Shown here piece after piece: positions 1 to 6,259 of a stretch of DNA of 64,000 nt (its first letter is position 1; every line of letters starts with the position of its first letter). The stretch comes from Achromobacter pulmonis. Its GTDB lineage: Bacteria > Pseudomonadota > Gammaproteobacteria > Burkholderiales > Burkholderiaceae_B. The stretch covers positions 303,558 to 367,557 of the forward strand of contig NZ_CADIJV010000002.1 of NCBI RefSeq assembly GCF_902859765.1, given 5' to 3'. The notes beneath the pieces were generated by a model. That model ran no database searches and was not told where the DNA came from. It saw only the letters and a program-made list of their open reading frames with translations. The position numbers and the translations under genes are program-made.

Positions 1-382
1 CACGGATCAGCGCCACCATCTCGGCGCTGGCCCACAGGTCGTAGGGGCTGGGCTGCACCGGGATCAGCACCCGCTCGGCCGCCAGCAGCGCGGAGCGCGC
101 CAAGGCAGCGATCCTGGGTGGCCCGTCGATGACGACGTGATCGGCCCGCCTGGCGAGTTCTGGCGCTTCCTGGTGCAGCGTTTCGCGTGCGAGGCCCACG
201 GCGCTAAATAGCCTTGGCAAACCTTGCTGGCTGCGGCGCTGTGTCCAGTCCAGGGCGGAGCCCTGTGGATCGGCATCCAGCAGGATGACCGACTGCCCGC
301 GCATCGCCAGCTCGCCGGCGATGTGGGTGGCGAGCGTGGTCTTGCCCACGCCGCCTTTCTGGTTGAGCAGCGCGACGATCAT
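1..382 (-). CDS. parA: ParA-family partition ATPase (partial, C-terminus outside window)
   Basis: This is a ParA/MinD-type ATPase for segregation of the mobile element. The first 127 residues are visible and the 3' end is cut by the window edge. The protein starts MIVALLNQKGGVGKTT, a deviant Walker A motif (KGGVGKT) at residues 9-15, followed by LLDADPQGS (Walker A') near residue 40 and VVIDGPP (Walker B) near residue 85. It lies downstream of repA in the same direction, separated from it by about 250 bp of iteron-bearing DNA. ParA plus RepA plus ParB is a known backbone set of Tn4371-family elements. Family assignment is firm; the role in maintaining the excised circle is inferred. Confidence 0.93.
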   Translation of the reverse strand, partial: MIVALLNQKGGVGKTTLATHIAGELAMRGQSVILLDADPQGSALDWTQRRSQQGLPRLFSAVGLARETLHQEAPELARRADHVVIDGPPRIAALARSALLAAERVLIPVQPSPYDLWASAEMVALIR

Positions 383-469
383 GACCGGACCCTCCGTGTC
401 GGAAAGCCCGCCTGTTGCCGCTGCGCTTCGCGTCCTGTGGCGGTTGTCCACCGAGGCGCGGCGCTGCTA

Positions 470-503
470 CTACCAGTTAGAGTATTTAAGTTAGGGAAGT
501 TAG
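470..503. repeat. AT-rich patch with three AGTTAG direct repeats
   Basis: AGTTAG occurs at 475-480, 489-494 and 498-503 in an AT-rich patch inside otherwise GC-rich DNA, just upstream of parA and next to the iterons. Such a patch could be the melting region of the origin or the parA promoter. This is inference only. Confidence 0.45.
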
Positions 504-547
504 GAGAGGCCGAAACCCGCGCCAGTATTAGCTTTGCGGCCGGTTTT

Positions 548-611
548 GTTGCCTGATAGCACGAGGATTCGTTGCCTGATAGCACGATACCTCTGTTGCC
601 TGATAGCACGA
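548..611. repeat. Three iterons (probable oriV of the element)
   Basis: The 17-mer GTTGCCTGATAGCACGA occurs exactly three times, at 548-564, 571-587 and 595-611, with 23- and 24-nt periods (about two helical turns). It is followed by a TTATCCCCG stretch near 633 that loosely resembles a DnaA box. The array sits directly downstream of the RepA stop codon and upstream of parA, which is how iteron origins are usually organised in plasmids. The exact repeats are seen; RepA binding and origin function are inferred. Confidence 0.75.
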
Positions 612-635
612 GTCCGTCCACAGGCTGCGCAGCAG

Positions 636-1505
636 TTATCCCCGTGCCGTGGACGGCACGGGCCGGAACGTCAGCAGCGGCGAGGCAATGCCCGAGACGT
701 ACTCGATGCCCAACTGGTAGCCAGGCAAGGCTTGCCGCACCACCAGTGCGCGCAGGTCGGCGGCGAAGTCGTAGTACCGCGCCACGCTGCCCGACTTGCG
801 GTACAGGTGCTGGAAGTCGAACTGCCAGCCGCCAGGCTGTCGCCCGCCGTGCTTGCGCACCAGGCGGTACAGCCATCGCTCGATCCCGCCCGTCAGCCGG
901 AAATACGCCGGGTCGATGGTCAACACGAGGGCAGCATCGAGCACGCCCGCATAGAACCAGTCCGGCAGGATCAGTTCCAGCCCCAAGGGGGTGCCCTTGG
1001 CATCGGCCAGTTCCTTCCACTCGTTGATCCATGAGAAGCGATGCAGGCGCCGCCCGGTCGTCTCGCGGATCGACGTGGCCACGGTCGTGGACTGCAGCCG
1101 ATCCAAGGCCGCCTTGAGGCGCTGGTAGTCGCGCAGCGACGTACCGCGCCCGATGAAGCGCAGGATCTCGTAGGGCGTGGCCTGCATCAGCCGCGACGGG
1201 CGCAAGCCCGCATCGCGGGCTTCCACAATCTGGCTTGCAGCCCAGATCAGGATGTCCGCATCCCAAATCGTGGCGATGCCATGCTCCTGCGTGCCCTCCA
1301 CGCGGATCGTGATGCCGCTGGCGCGGAAGTCGATCGGCGCCGTGCGCCGCGACTTCGCCAGCGAGAAGAACGGAAAGGCCATCAAGTCCTGGCTGTCGCG
1401 CGGCGCCATGTCGCCCGGCAAGGCGCGGAACAGATCGAGCTGTTCGCGCTCTTGCATCGGTCGCTGCCGCATGGGCAGCGCGGGGCTGGACATGGCGAAG
1501 GCCAC
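636..1505 (-). CDS. repA: RepA-like replication initiator protein
   Basis: This 289-residue protein resembles the plasmid/ICE replication initiator protein A family. Recognisable pieces are the N-terminal MQEREQLDLFRALPGD region, the stretch FFSLAKSRRTAPIDF near residue 50, and a conserved block ending ERWLYRLVRKHGGRQPGGW near residue 225. The called start is GTG at 1505; an ATG at 1493 is an equally good start. The stop lies 24 nt from the last iteron, so RepA probably binds those repeats. It is collinear with alpA-like and DUF2285 genes upstream and parA downstream. Replication of the excised element is the likely role, by family membership; activity cannot be shown from sequence. Confidence 0.85.
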   Translation of the reverse strand: MAFAMSSPALPMRQRPMQEREQLDLFRALPGDMAPRDSQDLMAFPFFSLAKSRRTAPIDFRASGITIRVEGTQEHGIATIWDADILIWAASQIVEARDAGLRPSRLMQATPYEILRFIGRGTSLRDYQRLKAALDRLQSTTVATSIRETTGRRLHRFSWINEWKELADAKGTPLGLELILPDWFYAGVLDAALVLTIDPAYFRLTGGIERWLYRLVRKHGGRQPGGWQFDFQHLYRKSGSVARYYDFAADLRALVVRQALPGYQLGIEYVSGIASPLLTFRPVPSTARG

Positions 1506-1519
1506 CCGCGCGCCAGCGA

Positions 1520-1801
1520 TCAGCGCGCACGGCTGTCCGCCGAATGCTGCTCGGCGTACTCGGGCTCGGACGTGCTCTCGAAGCTGCGCTCGGCGGCCCA
1601 GGCATCGAGGTCGACCACGGCGTACATCACGCGGCGGCCGAACTTGCGGAACTTGGGACCGCCTCCCAGCACGCGCTGCTTTTCCAGCGTGCGCGGCGAC
1701 AGGCGCAGGTACTCGGCGGCTTCGTCGTTGGTGAGATAGCGTTGGGGCTGCGCGGCAGCGGTCGAGACAGTAGCGGCAGGCCGCAAGGGAGCAGGACGCA
1801 T
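1520..1801 (-). CDS. AlpA-like helix-turn-helix (MerR/excisionase-type) DNA-binding protein
   Basis: This 93-residue protein carries a winged helix-turn-helix of the AlpA/excisionase type. The core YLTNDEAAEYLRLSPRTLEK (residues 22-41) is followed by GGGPKFRKFGRRVMYAVVDLDAW, a typical wing. The start at 1801 has a GGAGG ribosome-binding site 7-8 nt upstream. It sits 14 bp before repA and probably shares its transcript. Such proteins in mobile elements act as excisionase or local regulator; which of these applies is unknown. Confidence 0.85.
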   Translation of the reverse strand: MRPAPLRPAATVSTAAAQPQRYLTNDEAAEYLRLSPRTLEKQRVLGGGPKFRKFGRRVMYAVVDLDAWAAERSFESTSEPEYAEQHSADSRAR

Positions 1802-1884
1802 GGTGAGAACCTCCATCGGTTGCAGGGCTCCGGCCACACAGCGCAACCGGATGAAGGCAGTCTCAGAAAACGAAGCCCTCCTGC

Positions 1885-2643
1885 TCAGGGTCGTTTTGCG
1901 CTCTCTTCAAAACGACCCTTCTCAAGCGGCGGCAGTTGTGCTAGGCGGCGATAGCCGCCGCGCATCAACGCATCGCCGCGCCGCACCAGGCGGCGCACCT
2001 TGGAGCGCAGGCCGCCGTCGCTGTACCAGCCGGCTGCGGCGTCCGCACCGAACAAGCCCTCGGCGACGTCGCGCAAGGACGCGCCCGCCAGGGTGGCGTC
2101 GAGCGCCTGCAGGGTGTGTAGCTCCAGCAGCGCCGCAGGCGGTGGCCTGGGCCGAGCCATTGACGCAGGCGTACCAGGCATAGGGGCCGCAGGGGCGGCG
2201 TGACGGCCACGATAGGCATGGGCCACGGCCATGCCGTCCTCCAGGCCAGGCGCCAGCGCATAGCGCTGGCAAAGGCTGGGGCTGCGCGCGATCAGCGCCA
2301 GACCCTTGCCGTCGTGCAGCAACTGCTTGTGGCCGGGGATGCGCCAGAACGCGAAGGCGGTGGCATCCGGAGGCGGATCGGCATCGGGGTGAAGCTGCAC
2401 CACGGCCCCATGGCCGGGAAGCCAGGCCGGATGCGCGTCACGCGCATCCACGTCCGGGTCTTCCAGCAGACGCAAGCCCCAGCGATGCGCGGCATCGGGG
2501 CAGCGCGCACGGCGCAGCCAGTCGATCCGGTAGTCGGGATGGCGGCGCAGGTACTCCCAGGCCAGTGCGAGCGTGTCCAGACACAGGACGTAGAGGTAGG
2601 CGGCGGTCGGATACCAGTGCGCGAGGTGGTGCGGTTCGGCCAT
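1885..2643 (-). CDS. DUF6499/DUF2285 domain protein of ICE backbone
   Basis: This 252-residue protein has an N-terminal 'transcriptional regulator-like' segment (WEYLRRHPDYRIDWLRRAR, residues 29-47; DUF6499 type). The C-terminal half contains LHTLQALDATLAGASLRDVAEGLFG and RSKVRRLVRRGDALMRGGYRRL, which is the DUF2285 signature. Proteins of this build are conserved in Tn4371-like elements, where the function is not defined. The arginine-rich C-terminal helices suggest DNA binding. It is upstream of and collinear with the alpA-like gene, about 80 bp away. Confidence 0.8.
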   Translation of the reverse strand: MAEPHHLAHWYPTAAYLYVLCLDTLALAWEYLRRHPDYRIDWLRRARCPDAAHRWGLRLLEDPDVDARDAHPAWLPGHGAVVQLHPDADPPPDATAFAFWRIPGHKQLLHDGKGLALIARSPSLCQRYALAPGLEDGMAVAHAYRGRHAAPAAPMPGTPASMARPRPPPAALLELHTLQALDATLAGASLRDVAEGLFGADAAAGWYSDGGLRSKVRRLVRRGDALMRGGYRRLAQLPPLEKGRFEESAKRP

Positions 2644-2984
2644 GACGCAAGCTCCCGTAGAGCAGGACGGCCGTCACTGGTTTCACACGCCAACGTCACC
2701 GCATCGAACTAGCATCCAATCGTGAATAAGCTGGTAGATTAGTAACTTGCGTGTCAAGACGAAAAGCATCCGATGGATTGCGCGGATCGTCTGAATGCGA
2801 CGGTGGCGCGCGAGGAAATGCGGCCTCCTGCGCTATCCACCGTGCCCGATGGCACGGCTGGCGTCATGACCGTTTGCGTCAGGGTGGCACTGGTTTGGTG
2901 CAACAGTGCGGATTAAGACCTGACGGGTCTGGAGCAAGACCGAAATAGCCTCAATGCGCCCGGCTTGGCCGTGGCGCGAACGGC
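2644..2984. other. Intergenic, no gene seen
   Basis: About 340 bp between the DUF2285 start codon and the DUF2958 stop codon. I see no convincing reading frame, hairpin terminator or repeat. It presumably holds the promoter of the DUF2285-alpA-repA-parA run. Confidence 0.6.
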
Positions 2985-3332
2985 TCAATCGAGGACGGAA
3001 CCGTTCTCCTGGGCCAGCCGCAGGTACTCCGACAACGGGCGCACCGCCCGGAAATACCGATCTCGCATCACGGGCTGTTTGCTCGGCCCGACGATGGATG
3101 CGAGGTCGGACAGCTTGATCTCGCCCAGCTCAGGCATGCTGATCCCCAAGTCGATCAGGCCATGGGCCGTATCGCCGTCAGCGGGGTCAAGCGACACCAG
3201 CAGCCAAGTGGCGTGTGCGTCCGGCGTGAACAACCGCACCACGGGCAGCGGGTCGATGGCCCGGCCAGCGGCCCGGACCCGGCCGTGTTCCAGCAGTTGC
3301 TTGCGCTCGTCCTCGGTCATGAGTTGGTTCAT
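2985..3332 (-). CDS. DUF2958 domain protein (copy 1)
   Basis: This 115-residue protein matches the DUF2958 pattern: MTEDERKQLLEHGR at the N-terminus, PLPVVRLFTPDAHATWLLVSLDP (residues 26-48), a GLIDLGISMPELGEIKLSDL block, and an aromatic-rich C-terminus. The start at 3332 follows GAGGTAA. The family is common in mobile elements and its function is unknown. A second, clearly homologous copy lies at 10949-11299. The 5' region carries inverted CACAAAACCGC repeats that may be an operator shared with the divergent XRE gene. Confidence 0.85.
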   Translation of the reverse strand: MNQLMTEDERKQLLEHGRVRAAGRAIDPLPVVRLFTPDAHATWLLVSLDPADGDTAHGLIDLGISMPELGEIKLSDLASIVGPSKQPVMRDRYFRAVRPLSEYLRLAQENGSVLD

Positions 3333-3348
3333 GGGCGTTACCTCATTC

Positions 3349-3424
3349 GCACAAAACCGCCGAAGCGTGAAAGCGCAAAACCGCATCGGCGGGTTTGTGG
3401 AAAGGCACGGATGCGGTTTTGTGC
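3349..3424. promoter_or_regulatory. Inverted CACAAAACCGC repeats between DUF2958 and XRE genes
   Basis: GCACAAAACCGC at 3349-3360 is the exact reverse complement of GCGGTTTTGTGC at 3413-3424, and a third near-copy (GCGCAAAACCGCATC) lies at 3373-3387. The array occupies the spacer between two divergent genes, as expected for binding sites of a regulator such as the neighbouring XRE protein. The repeats are seen; binding is inferred. Confidence 0.5.
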
Positions 3425-3485
3425 TTCTGTGAGAAGCTGCAGATACGGATTTCCGTAAAAGCACGAAAGCGGCAGGCGGGCATAG

Positions 3486-3517
3486 TTGAACACTATAGAT
3501 TGTAGCCCTATAGGGCT
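3486..3517 (+). promoter_or_regulatory. Putative promoter and palindromic operator of the XRE gene
   Basis: TTGAAC (3486-3491) and TATAGG (3510-3515) are 18 nt apart and resemble -35/-10 boxes pointing at the XRE gene. The -10 is embedded in a perfect 14-bp palindrome, AGCCCTATAGGGCT (3504-3517), which suggests autorepression. Confidence 0.5.
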
Positions 3518-3555
3518 CAATCGGATGTCATCTTGGATTTTGCGGAGATCCAGGG

Positions 3556-3849
3556 TTGGCAGCGAAACATACATTGTCGGAGGCACTAAAGACCATCAGG
3601 AAAGCACGTGGTTTGAGCCAGGAAGCGTTCTCGGACGTGTCCAGCCGCACCTACATGAGCACGCTGGAACGCGACCTCAAAAGCCCCACCTTGAACAAGC
3701 TGGCCGAGCTGTGCGAGGTCATGGAGGTGCACCCGCTCACGCTGCTGACGCTGGCCTATGCCGGCGACGACCTGCAGCAGGTCGATCAGCTGCTGGCGCA
3801 GGTGCGCCAGGAGTTGGAGACTGTGGCGAAGAAGAGTGACACGCCATAG
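3556..3849 (+). CDS. XRE-family helix-turn-helix regulator
   Basis: This 97-residue protein has a Cro/C1-type helix-turn-helix in residues 6-60: LSEALKTIRKARGLSQEAFS, then SRTYMSTLERDLKSPTLNKL and a hydrophobic MEVHPLTLLTLAY segment. A C-terminal amphipathic helix (QVDQLLAQVRQELETVAKK) may mediate dimerisation. The frame opens with TTG at 3556, after a CGGAGA-like ribosome-binding site; no ATG upstream fits better. It is divergent from DUF2958 copy 1 and preceded by a palindrome over the putative -10. It is likely a local regulator of element genes. Confidence 0.85.
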   Translation: MAAKHTLSEALKTIRKARGLSQEAFSDVSSRTYMSTLERDLKSPTLNKLAELCEVMEVHPLTLLTLAYAGDDLQQVDQLLAQVRQELETVAKKSDTP

Positions 3850-4202
3850 CGTGCGACCGCGCTGGCGTGGCCGATCCGGTGCAGCCGGTTCGGGGACTTC
3901 AGGGGCGCCAAGCATCGCGCGGCGGGGAGAGGCCGCAGGGTTTTCCCCCGGAGGCAAGCGAAGCGCGCAGCTGCGATAGGGATTGAAGCCGAATGGCCAT
4001 GACGGCGAAGTCGGCATGGGGCGCAGCCCGCAAAGCCCGGTCGGCGCAGTGCGCCGAATCGCCCTGCATTCGCCCTGGCAACACGAAGTCATGGTGATGC
4101 TGCCCGACCACCACCATCACGAAGCTGGGAGAGCCAAGCCTTCCAGTCTGCTGATCCAAGCAGTACAGCGCCCCGCCGCAGTGGGCGGGGCGCTGGCGGC
4201 CG
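3850..4202. other. Intergenic region containing dispersed repeat copy A
   Basis: About 350 bp between the XRE and DUF736 stop codons with no convincing gene. It is largely filled by the first copy of a dispersed element-specific repeat (about 3870-4050). Confidence 0.6.
3870..4050. repeat. Dispersed GC-rich intergenic repeat, copy A
   Basis: Contains blocks shared with 5085-5292 and 10484-10620: GGGGCGCCAAGC, GCGCGGCGGGGA, GGAGGCAAGCG followed by AGCGCG. With copy B it also shares ATTGAAGCCGAATGGCC and GGGGCGCAGCCCG. The blocks keep the same order and lie outside genes. Confidence 0.7.
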
Positions 4203-4517
4203 TCAGGCCGCCTGGGGCTTGCTGCGCGACCAGATCAGGTCGTGCGTGCCGTTCTCTCCTTCGATCAGGCGGGCATAGACCGTGGCCGGGAACGAAGGAT
4301 CGTCGAGGGTCACGGAGATGTACTCCCGCCCGGCCTCGCTGGTCTTCTTCCACGCCGCGCCGATGTCGTGGCTGGCGGCCTGCAGGCGGAAGTCCGGGGC
4401 CTTCTCGTTGTCCCCCTTGTCGTTGGGCACCAGCTTGACCTTGACTTTGAGCGTCAGGGTGCGAAGCGTGCCGGTGAAGCCGTCTTTGTCTGCGGTGAAG
4501 GTGCCGATGTTGGCCAT
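4203..4517 (-). CDS. DUF736 domain protein
   Basis: This 104-residue protein is a full-length DUF736 member: MANIGTFTADKDGFTGTLRT at the N-terminus, a lysine-rich strand (KVKVKLVPNDKGDNEKAPDF), GAAWKKTSEAGREYISVTLDDP and the C-terminal LIEGENGTHDLIWSR. DUF736 genes are near-universal in plasmids and ICEs of alpha- and beta-proteobacteria; their function is not known. The start at 4517 follows AAGGAG (8 nt spacing). It stands alone between two long non-coding stretches. Confidence 0.92.
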   Translation of the reverse strand: MANIGTFTADKDGFTGTLRTLTLKVKVKLVPNDKGDNEKAPDFRLQAASHDIGAAWKKTSEAGREYISVTLDDPSFPATVYARLIEGENGTHDLIWSRSKPQAA

Positions 4518-5338
4518 GATGAAACTCCTTTTGGTGGAACAAGGTTCGCGCCCATCGCGTCCTTGTTGTGATCCGGCCGGCGGGGGACGGGCGGGCTGCA
4601 CCGCTTGCGGTCGCAACGCAGTGGAGAGCCGGGAGGCGAAAAGAATTTGTCCCGCGAGGAATGCGCCGAACGCAGTGACAAAGCAGGGGAAATTGTTTTC
4701 GCCGGACGGTTGCAGCCATGAAGCCCGAGGCGCAGCCGCGCCACCGCTAGGATTCACAACAACACAAGGACGCCTTGGGCCGAACCGCATCGAAAGGAGG
4801 CAGGGCCGGCTCGGCATCCCCGCACGAAGGCAGCACCGGCTCGCCCACTGACGCGGGCCAGGTCAACCATCCGACGACAAGCGAGAACGCCCCGGCCGCA
4901 CCTTGCGGCGCCGGTCTTGAGGCGTGGCGTGGAAGCTCCATAGCGATGCCGGGCGGGATGTCCGTGAACCGTCCTTCGTGACGTGATGGGCGAGAACCGC
5001 CAGCGTTGAGGACGGCACGCATTCGCACAACCTGCCGCAGCAAGCACCAGCGTGTTCGCCAGCTCCGTCCATTGCGGCGGGGCGCTGGCCGGGCCGATCC
5101 GGCATCGACGGTTCGGCGGCATCGAGGGGCGCCAAGCTCGCGCGGCGGGGATGGGCCTTGCGCCGATCCCCCGGAGGCAAGCGCAGCGCGCAGCGCCGCA
5201 GGCGCGAAGGCGTGAGTGGATTGAAGCCGAATGGCCGTGACAGCGAAGTCGGCACGGGGCGCAGCCCGAAAGCCCGGCGGCGCTACGCGCCGACACGCCC
5301 AGGCCGTTCTATATTTTGAGCAGGGAACGCAGAACACC
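4518..5338. other. Long intergenic region with repeat copy B
   Basis: Over 800 bp between the DUF736 start codon and the acetyltransferase start codon. Overlapping long frames on both strands look like GC shadow: Arg/Ala-rich and without family signatures. The right part is repeat copy B. I see no RNA gene I can name. Confidence 0.55.
5085..5292. repeat. Dispersed GC-rich intergenic repeat, copy B
   Basis: Second copy of the repeat seen at 3870-4050 and 10484-10620, with GGGGCGCCAAGC, GCGCGGCGGGGAT, GGAGGCAAGCGCAGCGCG, ATTGAAGCCGAATGGCC and GGGGCGCAGCCCG in the same order. It ends about 45 bp before the acetyltransferase start codon. Confidence 0.7.
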
Positions 5339-5857
5339 ATGACCATCCAGCTACGACACGAAACCACGAACGACATTGCCGCTATCGAGGCCGTGACCAT
5401 TGCCGCCTTCGCCGATGCGCCGCACACCAGCCACACGGAGCAATTCATCGTGCGTGCATTGCGCGACGCTAGCGAACTGACGCTTTCCATCGTGGCCGAA
5501 GAACACGGCCAGGTCGTCGGCCATGTGGCTCTGTCGCCGGTGACTATCACCAACGACCACGGCCACAAGGCCAAAGGCTGGTGCGGCCTGGGGCCGATCT
5601 CCGTCCTGCCGCAGAGGCAGGGGCACGGCATCGGCTCGCGCCTGATGGAACAGGCGCTGTCTGAACTGCGGGCCATGCAGGCCGAAGGCTGTGTGCTGCT
5701 CGGAGAGCCCGCGTACTACGGGCGCTTTGGCTTCCAGGCCCATGCGGGCCTGCAACTGCCGGGCGTGCCGCCCGGCTATTTTCTCGCACTGGCCTTCCAT
5801 GGGCCAGTGCCCGAAGGCATCGCGCAGTACAGCGATGCCTTCAACGCCGCCGCCTGA
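5339..5857 (+). CDS. GNAT-family N-acetyltransferase (YhbS-like)
   Basis: This 172-residue protein has a GNAT fold. The acetyl-CoA loop is LPQRQGHGIGSRLMEQAL (Q/RxxGxG/A type) around residues 89-106, preceded by WCGLGPISV and followed by GCVLLGEPAYYGRFGF, a strongly conserved YhbS/EVE-like segment. The ATG at 5339 is chosen because the upstream extension only translates the repeat element. The substrate is unknown. It is the only metabolic-looking gene in this part of the backbone and stands alone, so it looks like cargo. YhbS-like acetyltransferases modify small molecules or proteins; I cannot choose. Confidence 0.88.
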   Translation: MTIQLRHETTNDIAAIEAVTIAAFADAPHTSHTEQFIVRALRDASELTLSIVAEEHGQVVGHVALSPVTITNDHGHKAKGWCGLGPISVLPQRQGHGIGSRLMEQALSELRAMQAEGCVLLGEPAYYGRFGFQAHAGLQLPGVPPGYFLALAFHGPVPEGIAQYSDAFNAAA

Positions 5858-5987
5858 GTGCCAGTGAAGGCGGCGGCGTAATGCCCCGGCTATTCGGCTT
5901 CAACACCGGGCGCGGCCACCGCCGCGCCCGGATTATGCGTTTCACCGCGCCCAGGGCGGAACGGCCTGGGCGCGGTGCTGACGATGA

Positions 5988-6197
5988 TCATTCCTTCGTT
6001 TCGATGATCCACCACACGGCACGCGGCAAGGCGCGGCCCGTGATGGGATGTATGTCGGTGAGGTCAGCGCGGGCCGACCAGCCCGAGGGCGGTCGGTAGC
6101 CGCGCACGTCGCCATCGCCGTGCCAGCGGCGGGCGCGCACCGTGCCGGGTGCATAGACCGCCGCCATGCGCGGGCGGTTGGTGGTGGTGCGGGTCAT
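5988..6197 (-). CDS. Small conserved-looking ICE protein, function unknown
   Basis: A 69-residue basic protein starting MTRTTTNRPRMAAVYAPGTV and ending AVWWIIETKE. The start at 6197 follows AAGGAGA at good spacing, which supports translation. It is collinear with and 62 bp downstream of the ParB-like gene. The central segment (GTVRARRWHGDGDVRGYRPP, then DLTDIHPITGRALP) does not match a family I recognise. It may be a small accessory of the partition/DUF932 block. Confidence 0.6.
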   Translation of the reverse strand: MTRTTTNRPRMAAVYAPGTVRARRWHGDGDVRGYRPPSGWSARADLTDIHPITGRALPRAVWWIIETKE

Positions 6198-6259
6198 GGG
6201 GGCTTCTCCTTGCAGCGAAGCGCCCCGGTCGAAGCCGGGGCGCTTGCCTTCGGCGTGGG

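Noticed and set aside
548-611. Short CRISPR array
   Set aside because: The three repeats are 17 bp with spacers of only 6-7 bp and sit beside repA, which fits iterons and not CRISPR; no cas genes are present.
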